In this document: positions 54,897 to 63,912 of the stretch, piece after piece | Position numbering within the stretch: position 1 is the stretch's first letter | Layout of the letters: every line of letters begins with the position of its first letter | Source of the DNA: SG8-40 sp963792855 | GTDB lineage: Bacteria; Pseudomonadota; Gammaproteobacteria; Burkholderiales; Eutrophovitaceae | DNA: 64,000 bases | Assembly (NCBI GenBank): GCA_963792855.1 | Contig: CAWBXZ010000007.1 | Location: 186,001-250,000 of the forward strand | Direction: 5' to 3' | The notes under the pieces: generated by a model | Seen by the model: the letters and a program-made list of their open reading frames with translations, nothing else | Told to the model about the DNA's origin: nothing | The model's database searches: none | Position numbers and translations under genes: made by a program

Positions 54897-55013
54897 GAGG
54901 TCAAACGCAATTAGATTCGAGCCAGAAAAGATCGAGTCCGACCTCGTCCACTCCACCTATAAATACTTTATCAATAACAGCAATATATCCTTCTACCAGC
55001 GCTATGTTCTTGC

Positions 55014-55029
55014 ATTCTGAATTCAGAAT
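55014..55029. promoter_or_regulatory. 16-bp perfect palindrome upstream of the GntR gene
   Basis: ATTCTGAATTCAGAAT, 38 bp before the GntR ATG, followed by ACA. Likely autoregulatory operator; shares CAGAATACA with the site at 34220-34228. Confidence 0.6.
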
Positions 55030-55067
55030 ACAGTACATTCACGTTTTCCTCTTGGCTGGCAAGTCCA

Positions 55068-55805
55068 ATGCGCAGGTTGCAACCCCAACCCTCCCTGGTC
55101 GACCAGGTCTATGAAGCAGTTCTGTCCGATATCTCCGCGGGCAAGTTCAACGGTGACGCGCGCCTGAAGCAGGAAGAACTGGCCGAGTCGCTGGGCGTGT
55201 CACGCCAGCCGGTGCAGCAGGCGCTATTACTGTTGCGCAATCACGGCATTCTGCGCGACGCGCCCGGGCGCGGCCTGATGGTGGCGCCGCTGGAGGCGGA
55301 GCTTGTGCGCAATCTCTATGAAGTGCGAGCCGTCCTTGACGGTCTTGCCAGCGGCAAGGCCGCTGAGCGGGGTAGCGAAACCGCGCGCAAGGAAGGTCCG
55401 GCTTTCATCAAACGCGGACGCGAAGCGGTCGCCAGTCGCTCTATTGCGAGAATGATCACGGCCGACATGGACTTTCACTTCTTTCTTTACCGGTTGTCAC
55501 AGAACCCGCTCATCGCGGAAACGAGTTTGCCGCACTGGAGCTACCTGCGCCGCGTCATGGGCGAAGTTCTGCTGCACGGCGAAACGCCCGGAGAAATCTG
55601 GGATCAGCACGAAGCCATATTGCACGCCGTCATATCCGGCGATGCCAACGAAGCCGAGCGGGTCGCCCGGCTTCATATCTCGCACGCAGCGACAACGCTC
55701 ACCGAGCGGTTGCCCACGCAACCGCAACCGGTGCCGGTTACCGCGAGCGCATCGCGCCGGACCAGAAATCGAGCCGGGGTCCGCCAGAAGAAAGCGGTTG
55801 CATAG
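55068..55805 (+). CDS. GntR family regulator (FadR/FCD branch)
   Basis: 245 residues. Winged helix DQVYEAVLSDISAGKF..KQEELAESLGVSRQPVQQALLLLRNHG (in pieces) and an all-helical FCD domain with the metal-type residues FHFFLYRLSQNP, EIWDQHEAILHAVISGD and RLHISHA. Ligands of this branch are usually small organic acids. It starts a three-gene run with an acyl-CoA ligase and a ThDP enzyme and is their probable regulator. Confidence 0.9.
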   Translation: MRRLQPQPSLVDQVYEAVLSDISAGKFNGDARLKQEELAESLGVSRQPVQQALLLLRNHGILRDAPGRGLMVAPLEAELVRNLYEVRAVLDGLASGKAAERGSETARKEGPAFIKRGREAVASRSIARMITADMDFHFFLYRLSQNPLIAETSLPHWSYLRRVMGEVLLHGETPGEIWDQHEAILHAVISGDANEAERVARLHISHAATTLTERLPTQPQPVPVTASASRRTRNRAGVRQKKAVA

Positions 55806-55826
55806 AAAATCTGATTCGAACTTTTT

Positions 55827-57488
55827 TTGACGATCATGGACGCTTCAGTTTACGGAACGCTATACGACTCACTTCTACGTACTGCCAGCAAGTACGGGGA
55901 ACGTCCCGCCTACGTGGTACCTCCGATGGCGAACCGCGCCTATCACCCCGAAGGCTGGCAGGCGACATGGGCAGAAACACTTGCCGCTGTCGAGGAGAAG
56001 AAAAAAATCTACCAGCGCGCCGGGATCGGCTATGGGCATCGCGTCGCCATCCTGTTCGAGCAGCGCCCGGAATTCTTTTCCCATTACTACGCGCTGAACG
56101 CACTGGGTGCGGGTATCGTCCCGATCAACCCCGATTACCGCGTCGACGAGATCCGCTACGTCGTCGAGCATTCGGAGGCCAGTCTCGCCGTTTGTGTCGA
56201 CAACCGACTGAACGAAATGCGCGAAGTCGCGCGGCAAATCGGTAACGGATTGCCGGTTGTTTCATTCGACCAGTTTCCGCAAGCGCTGCCGGAACCGGTG
56301 CGCCCGGCACAGTCGGGGACGCCGGGTGCTGACACTGAAGCGGCGTTGATTTACACCTCGGGCACGACCGGGAAGCCAAAGGGTTGCATCCTGACCAATG
56401 AGTATTTCCACACCTTCGGCGCCTGCTATCTGTCATTGGGCGGTCGCCTGGATTTTCAGGGGGCACAAGACCGCCTCTACAATCCGCTGCCGTTGCATCA
56501 TGCCAACTGCCTGTCGATATCGACGCCTTCGATGCTGTTAAATGGTGGGTGCCTGATTTTTCCCGACCGGTTTCATGCCAGCACCTGGTGGAAAGATCTG
56601 GTTGCCACCCGCGCGACCGCGGTGCAGTTCCAGGGAATCATCCCGAACATCCTGTTGAAGTTGCCGCCTTGCCCGGAAGAGACGCAACACCAGGTGCGTT
56701 TCGCGCTGTGCGCCGGAGTCGAGCCGAGCCAGCACGAAGTGTTCGAGAAACGTTTCGGATTTCCCGTTGTTGAAATGTGGGCAATGACGGAAACCGGCCG
56801 GTTGATCAGTGATAACCATGAACCGCGTTCGATCCATACACGCGCTTTCGGACGATCAAATGACTGGGTCGAAGCGCGTGCGGTTGACGAAGACGACCGC
56901 GATACGCCGTCCAACGTACCCGGTGAACTGGTGATCCGGCACAGCGAGGCAACGCCTCGCAAGGGATTTTTTTCCGGTTACCTGAAGAACGAGCAGGCGA
57001 CCGAGGAAGCCTGGCGCAATGGCTGGTTTCACACCGGCGACGCCGTGGTGCGCGACGACACTGGCATGTTCTATTTTGTCGATCGCAAGAAAAACATCAT
57101 TCGCCGATCGGGCGAAAACATTGCAGCGGCAGAAATCGAAGCCTGTCTGACTTCGCATGAAAAGGTAAAGCAGGTGGCAGTGCTGGCCGCACCGGACGAA
57201 GTGCGCGAAGAAGAAGTCATGGCCTGCGTCATCGCCAAATCACCGCAGGACGTTGCCGAACCGGCGGCACGCGAAGCGCTCGCCAATGAACTGTTCGACT
57301 GGTGCTACGAACGAATGGCTTACTTCAAGGCGCCGGGCTGGCTGTTGTTTGTCGACAGCCTGCCAACCGGTACGTCGGCGAAGGTCCAGAAGATCCACAT
57401 TTTTCCGGCTGGCGTCGATCCGCGTGAACAGCCCGGCGTGATTGATCTGCGCAAGCGCAAGAAGCAGAAACAGTCTGTTGCTCACTGA
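55827..57488 (+). CDS. AMP-forming acyl-CoA synthetase
   Basis: 553 residues. P-loop IYTSGTTGKPKGCILTN (about residues 174-190), MWAMTETGRLI, DGWFHTGDA-like NGWFHTGDAV, and FVDRKKNIIRRSGENIAAAEIE. ATP-dependent thioesterification of a carboxylic acid. It lies 22 bp after the GntR gene and 21 bp before the ThDP enzyme, so its product is probably that enzyme's substrate, pointing to a 2-hydroxy acid. Confidence 0.9.
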   Translation: MTIMDASVYGTLYDSLLRTASKYGERPAYVVPPMANRAYHPEGWQATWAETLAAVEEKKKIYQRAGIGYGHRVAILFEQRPEFFSHYYALNALGAGIVPINPDYRVDEIRYVVEHSEASLAVCVDNRLNEMREVARQIGNGLPVVSFDQFPQALPEPVRPAQSGTPGADTEAALIYTSGTTGKPKGCILTNEYFHTFGACYLSLGGRLDFQGAQDRLYNPLPLHHANCLSISTPSMLLNGGCLIFPDRFHASTWWKDLVATRATAVQFQGIIPNILLKLPPCPEETQHQVRFALCAGVEPSQHEVFEKRFGFPVVEMWAMTETGRLISDNHEPRSIHTRAFGRSNDWVEARAVDEDDRDTPSNVPGELVIRHSEATPRKGFFSGYLKNEQATEEAWRNGWFHTGDAVVRDDTGMFYFVDRKKNIIRRSGENIAAAEIEACLTSHEKVKQVAVLAAPDEVREEEVMACVIAKSPQDVAEPAAREALANELFDWCYERMAYFKAPGWLLFVDSLPTGTSAKVQKIHIFPAGVDPREQPGVIDLRKRKKQKQSVAH

Positions 57489-57508
57489 ACGACCAGGAAA
57501 CCCAGTCA

Positions 57509-59245
57509 ATGCCTCCAACTCCTCTTACTCCGGATACCGCGGCGGGTGTTATTGCCCGCTTTCTAAAGGCGCGCGGCGTGGACCGAATCTTCGCCCTGTG
57601 CGGTGGCCACATCATGCCGATGTGGATGCGCGCCGACGCCGAAGGCATTGATATCGTCGACGTGCGTGACGAGCGTGCTGCGGTGTACATGGCGCACGCA
57701 CACGCCGAACTGACGGGCAAACTCGGCGTGGCGATGGTCACCGGCGGGCCAGGCTTGACCAATGCCATCACCGGAATCGCCAATGCCCACGTCGCACGCG
57801 CGCCGGTGCTCGTATTGTCCGGCGTGCCGCCGCGCGCGCAGGAGAACCGCGGGGCGCTGCAGGATATCTCCCATACCGAACTGGTCAAGTCGATTACGCG
57901 TTATGCGCGCACGGTGCGCGAGCCGGGCCTGGTGTTGCAGGAGCTCGACGAAGCGGTGTCGCGCGCGTTCGGGCAGGGCGGAGAGCCGGGTCCGGTCTAT
58001 ATGGATTTTCCGACTGACACGTTGCGTGCCGATGTGCCGAAATCGCTGCAACTGGAAGAACATTTCCGTCCCAAGCCGCGGCCGCTGTTACGCCCGAACG
58101 ACGATGACGTCGAGGCGGCGGTCGATTTGTTGTGGTCAGCAAAACAGCCATTGGTCATCAGCGGCCGTGGCGCGCGGGGCGCCGGAAAAGAACTGACTGC
58201 ATTTCTCGATTCTCTCGGTGCGGTCTATCTCGATACCGGCGAGAGCAAGGGGCTGGTGGACGATTCGCACCCTTCGGTGGTTGCCGCGATGCGAGGGAAA
58301 GTGATGGGCGATGCCGATGTGGTTGTGACCGTGGGCCGGCGTCTGGATTTCCAGCTGGCTTACGGATCGCCAGCGATCTTTGGCGACGCGCGTTTTCTTC
58401 GTATCGGAGATACGCCGCTGGAGGTTCGCGACAATCGCCGCGGGGCAGTGGAGTTGTTCGCCCAGCCGGCGGCTGCGCTTTCCGCAATTGTGCGCAAGGC
58501 CGGTGGTCGCTCGCCAGCCGTCGATCGTACCTGGGCCGACGGACTGCGCAAGAAACACGAAGAGCGGGTGGACAAACTGAAAACCACCATGAAGTCTGCA
58601 CCCTCCGACAGCGAAGGACGCATCCATCCGAACCGCTTGCTCGCCGAGTTGCAGGCGCAGTTAAAGAACGACGCAGTGGTCATAGCAGACGGCGGCGATT
58701 TCCTGAGTTTCTCCCGCGTGGGGCTGGCTTCGTCGGCGTATCTCGACCCCGGCTCCTTTGGCTGCCTTGGCGTCGGCACGCCGTTCGGCATTGCGGCCAG
58801 CCTCGCGTTTCCCGGGCGGCAAGTTGTGGTCGCGACCGGGGACGGATCGTTCGGGTTCAATGCGATGGAGATCGACACCGCCGTGCGCCACAAGGCACCA
58901 GTGCTGGTCGTCGTCGCCAACAACGGAGCGTGGCAGATCGAAGTGCACGACCAGACCGATACCCACGGCAAGGTCGTCGGTACGCGTTTGCAGGTTGCGG
59001 ATTACGCGCAGATGGCGCGCGCGTTTGGCATGCACGCTGAACGCGTCGAGAAGGAAGAAGACCTGAAGGGCGCTATCGAGCGCGCCATGGCAAATCGTCC
59101 GGCTTTGCTCGATGTCGTTGTCAGCCCCGAAGCGCGTTCATCGGACGCCAAAACCGGGCTCGCCTGGGTACCCGATCTGCAACCGTTGGCGGCGTGGGAC
59201 GATGCCGAGCGCGCGTGGCGCACCGGGACGTCACCGCAAGATTGA
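57509..59245 (+). CDS. ThDP-dependent enzyme, probable 2-hydroxyacyl-CoA lyase
   Basis: 578 residues in the acetolactate synthase/oxalyl-CoA decarboxylase/HACL superfamily. Catalytic Glu in VDVRDERAAVYMAHA (about 51), ThDP site GDGSFGFN..NN (about 443-472), followed by NNGAWQIEVHDQ. C-terminal extension LAWVPDLQPLAAWDDAE. It is not a normal acetolactate synthase: no FAD-region motif and a real one is at 49492. Pairing with an acyl-CoA ligase suggests cleavage of a 2-hydroxyacyl-CoA to formyl-CoA and a carbonyl compound, as known for the actinobacterial 2-hydroxyisobutyryl-CoA lyase. Oxalyl-CoA decarboxylase is the main alternative. Confidence 0.7.
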   Translation: MPPTPLTPDTAAGVIARFLKARGVDRIFALCGGHIMPMWMRADAEGIDIVDVRDERAAVYMAHAHAELTGKLGVAMVTGGPGLTNAITGIANAHVARAPVLVLSGVPPRAQENRGALQDISHTELVKSITRYARTVREPGLVLQELDEAVSRAFGQGGEPGPVYMDFPTDTLRADVPKSLQLEEHFRPKPRPLLRPNDDDVEAAVDLLWSAKQPLVISGRGARGAGKELTAFLDSLGAVYLDTGESKGLVDDSHPSVVAAMRGKVMGDADVVVTVGRRLDFQLAYGSPAIFGDARFLRIGDTPLEVRDNRRGAVELFAQPAAALSAIVRKAGGRSPAVDRTWADGLRKKHEERVDKLKTTMKSAPSDSEGRIHPNRLLAELQAQLKNDAVVIADGGDFLSFSRVGLASSAYLDPGSFGCLGVGTPFGIAASLAFPGRQVVVATGDGSFGFNAMEIDTAVRHKAPVLVVVANNGAWQIEVHDQTDTHGKVVGTRLQVADYAQMARAFGMHAERVEKEEDLKGAIERAMANRPALLDVVVSPEARSSDAKTGLAWVPDLQPLAAWDDAERAWRTGTSPQD

Positions 59246-59288
59246 CCGTTGCACAAATCAGAGCCACTTTTTTAAACACGAGGGCGTT

Positions 59289-60365
59289 ATGTTGAAATCG
59301 AACCGTTTGAGTCTGGTTGTTTTTGCCGTATTGGCTGTTTCGGTGCTTGTGGTGTCATCGATCGTTGCGGCTGACGACGGCGAGGCTGACTTGCTGGCGC
59401 GTGCCCAGTCGATGTTCAAGCCATTGCCGGATACGGCAGAAACGCCGGATCGCCCGGTCACGTCCGCCCGTGTAGAGTTGGGACGCGCGCTGTTTTTCGA
59501 AACGCGTGTTTCCACCGATGGCAAACAAAGCTGCGCGCAGTGCCACCAGCCGATGTTCTACGGCACCGATGCACTTGCCGAATCGGTCGGCAACCAGGGC
59601 AAGCGCATTCCCCGCAATGTTCCCACGGTCTTCAACACGGCATTGCAGTTCGCGCAGCACTACGGCGGCAATCGGGTTGACGTCGAAGAGCAGGCGGTCA
59701 AGGCACTGCCTTCAGGGCTGGCCTACGGCAACGTCGATCTGGCCGAAGCGGAACAAAGGCTGCGCGCCATCCCCGGCTACCGGCCGATGTTCGAAAAAGC
59801 GTTCCCGGGCGAAGCCGAACCGGTGACGGCGGATAACTGGGGTCTGGCGATCGGTGCCTATGAGCGCACCTTGCTGACGCCCTCACCGTTTGACGATTAT
59901 CTGAAGGGCAATACTTCGGCGATTGATTCACAAGCCAAACACGGGCTTGAAAAATTCATCAGCTATGGCTGCGCGGGCTGCCACAGCGGCGTGCTGGTTG
60001 GCGGGCAGATGTTCCAGAAATTCGGCATCACGCAGAACTATTGGGAACTCACCGGCAGCACTGAAAAGGAACTCCTCAAAGGCCGTGACAAAGGCCGCTT
60101 CCACGATACCAAGGACGAAGCGGACGCCTTCATGTTCAAGGTGCAGCAACTGCGCAACGTTGCCATGACGCCGCCTTACTTCCACGACGGCTCGGTTGCG
60201 ACGTTGCCGGAAGCGGTACGCATCATGGCGAAACTGCAGCTGGGCCGTGACCTTGGTGCGGACGACGTGTCGGACATCGTTGCCTTTCTGGAAACGCTGA
60301 CCGGTGAGGTGCCCGAGCACTTCGCCAACGCGCCGGTGTTGCCGGTTGCGCCGTATATGAACTAG
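59289..60365 (+). CDS. Di-haem cytochrome c peroxidase (CcpA/MauG family)
   Basis: 358 residues from ATG 59289. Sec signal to about residue 28 (ending SIVAADD). Two haem c sites: C82-AQ-C85-H86 and C228-AG-C231-H232. Blocks LGRALFFETRVSTDGKQSC, RNVPTVFNTALQ, ERTLLTPSPFDDYL and LRNVAMTPPYFHDGSV are typical of bacterial di-haem peroxidases. Periplasmic removal of H2O2, or MauG-type oxidation. 43 bp after the ThDP enzyme gene; may share its transcript. Confidence 0.93.
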   Translation: MLKSNRLSLVVFAVLAVSVLVVSSIVAADDGEADLLARAQSMFKPLPDTAETPDRPVTSARVELGRALFFETRVSTDGKQSCAQCHQPMFYGTDALAESVGNQGKRIPRNVPTVFNTALQFAQHYGGNRVDVEEQAVKALPSGLAYGNVDLAEAEQRLRAIPGYRPMFEKAFPGEAEPVTADNWGLAIGAYERTLLTPSPFDDYLKGNTSAIDSQAKHGLEKFISYGCAGCHSGVLVGGQMFQKFGITQNYWELTGSTEKELLKGRDKGRFHDTKDEADAFMFKVQQLRNVAMTPPYFHDGSVATLPEAVRIMAKLQLGRDLGADDVSDIVAFLETLTGEVPEHFANAPVLPVAPYMN

Positions 60366-60567
60366 CGCCTCTCAAGAGATGATTTGATAGACAGCACCCG
60401 TTTATGGCAGCAGCAGATGAGGCGCACAGCGTATTTGAGAACGGGCATGCGCCAATAAGCCGGTAAATATAGCCCGGGCTCAGATCGATATGGGTAGCCT
60501 TCTGTTGCCCTTCGCATAAGACAGAGCGCAAGCTGGCCGGTCTGGCGGGCGTGCTGCCAGAAGCATA

Positions 60568-60587
60568 TACTGTATATAACTACAGTA
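60568..60587. promoter_or_regulatory. LexA (SOS) box
   Basis: TACTGTATATAACTACAGTA fits the CTGT-N8-ACAG box with all flanking TA bases. It lies just in front of the IS91-like remnant and has no intact SOS gene behind it. Confidence 0.75.
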
Positions 60588-60603
60588 CAGCGAGGGCAGC
60601 TCC

Positions 60604-61305
60604 GTGCCGAGTGCGGCCCCAGCGAGATCGTCCGAGCCGCAAGCTCGCGTGCTGCGCTACGAGCGCCACCGCCCGGACAGACGCTGCTCTACCGGATCAT
60701 TGCGCAGCACTACCCGGCATTCGTCGAGCATATGGCCAGTCGGGGCCGGCCGCTGCCGGAGTACGTGCAGGTCGGAATTCGAGTCATACCTAAAGTGCGG
60801 CCAGCTCGAGCACGGTTTCCTGCGCGTGCGCTGCGACACTTGCCACGCCGAGCACCTGGTGGCCTTCAGCTGCAAGCGGCGCGGCATCTGCCCCAGTTGC
60901 GGCGCGCGGCGCATGGCTGAGACAGCCGCGCTGCTCGTTGACGACGTGTTGCCCGAGCAGCCGCTGCGTCAATGGGTGTTGAGCGTGCCCTACGCGCTGC
61001 GCTTCGTGTTCGCGAGCCAACCGGCAATCATGGGCCGCGTGCTTGCCATCGTCTACCGTGTCATCTCCACGCATCTGATCAACAAGGCGGGCGCGCCTCG
61101 TCGATGCGCTCACCGGCCAGGTAGCTGTGTTGGGCATCGCGCTGCAGCAGGCCTTGGCGTTCCAGATATCGGCCCACGCGCTGTGCGATGCGTTGCGCCA
61201 GTTCGGTGAGTTCGGCGCTCGTGGGTGCGCTCACGCAGCGAAAGTGAAGCGCGCCGGCGCGGTGTTCGACGTACACGCCATCGAGAAACAGCAACTCAAC
61301 CGCAT
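60604..61305. pseudogene. Scrambled IS91-family transposase remnant
   Basis: Plus-strand part (to about 61087) encodes the IS91 N-terminus with zinc-binding motifs: PEYVQ then EFESYLKCGQLEHGFLRVRC, CKRRGICPSCGARRMAETAALL and WVLSVPYALRFVFASQPAIMG, with two internal frame changes (near 60680 and 60777). It stops at THLINKAG. The middle of the same protein, LFLDGVYVEHRAG to QHSYLAGERIDEA, is found on the minus strand (about 61305 down to 61090). So the segment after residue NKAG is inverted and the C-terminal catalytic part is missing. Confidence 0.75.
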
Positions 61306-61653
61306 TTTCCTCTGATGCCGTGGGCTCGATGCCCGGGCAGGGGGTCGGCTTGCCCGATGGCCGCGCGAGGCGGGGCAGCGGCGCTAGAGAAGCGCGGAGT
61401 AGTTGGTGAGCATGGCGAAATAGTCTGAATTTGCGCCGCGCGACCCGGCGCATCAGCGTGCGCTGTTGCTTCTTTCGTAAGGGACTTGAATGGGGATAGA
61501 TTGGGGACCCCGTTTATATTTCCTATACTCCTCGCAACAAGCAATAAAATTCTGGTTTGGCTTTGCGTAGCTGCAAATGATACGGGCGAGTGCCACAAGG
61601 CACTGAGTTTAAAAATTGCTGCTTCCGCATTGGGCGCCTACGAACCAAGGGGG
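61306..61653. other. Gene-free region between IS remnant and tRNA fragment
   Basis: About 350 bp with no credible gene. It includes the self-similar stretch GGGGATAGATTGGGGACCCC at about 61492-61511 and may be further IS debris. Confidence 0.4.
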
Positions 61654-61681
61654 GTGGGTTCAAATCCTTTCGGGTGCGCCA
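61654..61681 (+). tRNA. 3' end fragment of a tRNA-Arg-like gene (not functional)
   Basis: GTGGGTTCAAATCC followed by TTTCGGGTGCGCCA looks like a T-arm, acceptor strand and encoded CCA; the CGGGTGCGCCA end matches proteobacterial tRNA-Arg. No matching 5' acceptor (GGCGCACCCG), D-arm or anticodon arm lies upstream. It is probably the remnant of an integration site. Confidence 0.5.
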
Positions 61682-61691
61682 ACGTACTCGA

Positions 61692-61722
61692 GGCCTTGCA
61701 TGGTGCAGGGCCTTTTTTCTTT
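61692..61722 (+). terminator. Rho-independent terminator after the tRNA fragment
   Basis: GGCCTTGCA/TGCAGGGCC stem with a TGG loop, then TTTTTTCTTTT. A classical terminator, expected at the end of the original tRNA gene. Confidence 0.8.
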
Positions 61723-61947
61723 TCCAGACCGGTCGCTAGGCTGCGTCGTGACGACGATGATCTGCCCGACTCAGAGCCGGAGTCTCGTCGACGTTTGATC
61801 GCAACGGTATCGATTGTTGCCAACGTGCGGAGGCTGTTCGGTCTTGGCTCCGAAACAACTGTAGTGTTACGGCTACATCGGGGCTAAAACGCAGATTCCA
61901 TTGCAACTAGCGCTTTGAATAGCGTGCTGGAAAGCGAGATCTGACTG

Positions 61948-63912
61948 TCATCCGCTCTTGTATGGACTGGGAGGGCAGGGCAAGTCAAAGGACACCAGTT
62001 TCTCGATTCCGGCCTTGCAATAGGCGGAAAGTCGACGGGCACTGATATCTGCATCGATACTACGTAAAGAATCGGAATCAAACCAAAAATCGAAATCGAA
62101 ATTGGGTGCTTTCTTGGTGAACTCGTCGAGGGTGGTTTGTGCCTCCGCAATCCGCCCGGCTTCGACAAGCGCCGGAATCAGCCAGAAGTAGCACCACACG
62201 TGCGTAAGCTTCAGGCATTTGTCGCCATACATGATCGCCTCATCATAATTTCTTTCCGCATAGTGAACTGTAAGCAACTGGACATCGAACCAGCTTGGCG
62301 GGTACGGATTGAGTCGCAACGCACGATTCGCCAGGTCAAGTGCCTCCCTCGATTTACCGTTGATAACCAGCGTGGATACAAAAAGCATCAGCGATACAGA
62401 ATTGTTGGGATTCAGGGCGATGCTTTTTCGTCCGTAATCCAGACCTTTGCTGCGATCGAACTTGTACCAGGCATAGTAACCGTGGAGTAATGCGTAGGCG
62501 TCTCCACTGTTTTCATCGATTGCAATTGCTTTTTCGCCCCACTGGCGCATGTTTTCATAGGACTGTTCGACATTGTCAGTCCATCCGCTGGAAGCATCCA
62601 TAAACTCCGACCAACCCAGAAAAACCATCGCAGTGGTGAAGTCCGGATCCAGTTCGAGGGCCTTTGTTAGCAATTCAATCGCTTTGTGATTCTGTTCTTT
62701 GGTATAGCGCTGATGCGCTTCCTTGCCTTTGAGAAACATTTCGTAGGCCAATGGATTTCGCGTTGCTCGCCGCCACAAACGGGTGTGTTCGCCTTCCACG
62801 AGTTGAACATCCAGTTCCGAGACGATGGCGCGGGTGATCTCGTCTTGTATTTCGAATAAGTCTGCGTATGGCCGATCGAAGCGTTCGGCCCAGACATGAT
62901 CGCCCGTAAGGGCATCCACAAGCTGGACGTTAACCCGAAGGCGTTCCGCATGCTTTTGCACGCTCCCTTCCAGGATGTGGCGTACACCGAGTTCCTTGCC
63001 GACCACGCGAACGTCGACAGGCTTGCCCTTGTAAGTGAACACCGAGGTGCGGGCGATGACGACGATGTCGCGTAATTTGGACAGATCGGTGATGATGGTT
63101 TCGGTCATGCCGTCGGCGAAGTACTCCTGCTCTTGATCATCGCTCATGTTGACGAAGGGCAACACAGCAATGGAGGGGACCCTGGAAGGTGCACGGCCCT
63201 TTTCTTTGCTATCGGCGTTGGGGGACTTCGGTGTATCTTCAGCGACGCTTTTCCAAGAGGTGTCGTTAACTGAAAGCAACCAGGTTGTTCCTGCTGCCGC
63301 CGCCAAGACAAGCGCGGCCGAAATGACGGCTATGCGCTTGAGGCGTTGTGATTTGTGCCTGGTGAATTCGCCCACTGCTTCGCTGCCGGCGCCGACATGG
63401 TAAGCATGCACCGGCTCCGCAATGTTCTTGACCTCGTGGCTGCCGGCATCGGCGAAAGTGAAATCCGAATTACGGCGAACTTGCTGATAAGCGAACTCGG
63501 AGATCATCACGCCGCCGGGATTGGCCAGACCCTCCAGGCGCGCGGCCACGTTGACACCATCGCCGTAAACGGTGCCGTCGTCGGCTTCCTCGATATCACC
63601 GAGGTTGACGCCAATGCGAAACAGCATGCGACGCTCGTCCGGCAAGCTGGCGTTGCGTTGTGCAATCTCGTCCTGGATTTGGGTCGCTGCCAGCACCGCG
63701 CCACTCGCGCTGTCGAACACCGCGAGAACGGAGTCACCCGCCATGTCCACAACGCGACCACCATTGGACTCGATGTACTCAAGAAAAACTTCGCGGTATT
63801 CTCTGAGCGTGGAGATGGTGGCGCGCTCGTCATCGCCCATCAAGCGGGAATAACCGGCGGCATCTGCAGCAAGTATCGCTGCTAGCCTTCGAGTGACATG
63901 CCCTTTAGCCAT
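61948..63912 (-). CDS. Class III adenylate/guanylate cyclase with TolB-like and TPR domains
   Basis: 654 residues. Cyclase domain (about 5-170): AADAAGYSRLMGDDE with the first metal Asp, DMAGDSVLAVFDS with the second, and GDGVNVAARLEGLA. One membrane helix at about 192-213 (IAVISAALVLAAAAGTTWLL). Then a FlgO/TolB-like region (SIAVLPFVNMSDDQEQEYFADGMTE split about 244-268, HILEGSVQK) and TPR repeats to the end. A membrane-bound cyclase family that is often present in many copies per genome. It lies alone. Confidence 0.92.
   Translation of the reverse strand: MAKGHVTRRLAAILAADAAGYSRLMGDDERATISTLREYREVFLEYIESNGGRVVDMAGDSVLAVFDSASGAVLAATQIQDEIAQRNASLPDERRMLFRIGVNLGDIEEADDGTVYGDGVNVAARLEGLANPGGVMISEFAYQQVRRNSDFTFADAGSHEVKNIAEPVHAYHVGAGSEAVGEFTRHKSQRLKRIAVISAALVLAAAAGTTWLLSVNDTSWKSVAEDTPKSPNADSKEKGRAPSRVPSIAVLPFVNMSDDQEQEYFADGMTETIITDLSKLRDIVVIARTSVFTYKGKPVDVRVVGKELGVRHILEGSVQKHAERLRVNVQLVDALTGDHVWAERFDRPYADLFEIQDEITRAIVSELDVQLVEGEHTRLWRRATRNPLAYEMFLKGKEAHQRYTKEQNHKAIELLTKALELDPDFTTAMVFLGWSEFMDASSGWTDNVEQSYENMRQWGEKAIAIDENSGDAYALLHGYYAWYKFDRSKGLDYGRKSIALNPNNSVSLMLFVSTLVINGKSREALDLANRALRLNPYPPSWFDVQLLTVHYAERNYDEAIMYGDKCLKLTHVWCYFWLIPALVEAGRIAEAQTTLDEFTKKAPNFDFDFWFDSDSLRSIDADISARRLSAYCKAGIEKLVSFDLPCPPSPYKSG

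Noticed and set aside
61560..61681. Complete tRNA gene
   Set aside because: No 5' acceptor strand, D-arm or anticodon stem can be folded upstream of the 3' end.
61486..61887. 133-codon plus-strand frame over the tRNA fragment
   Set aside because: It reads through a tRNA end and a strong terminator and has no similarity; treated as noncoding.
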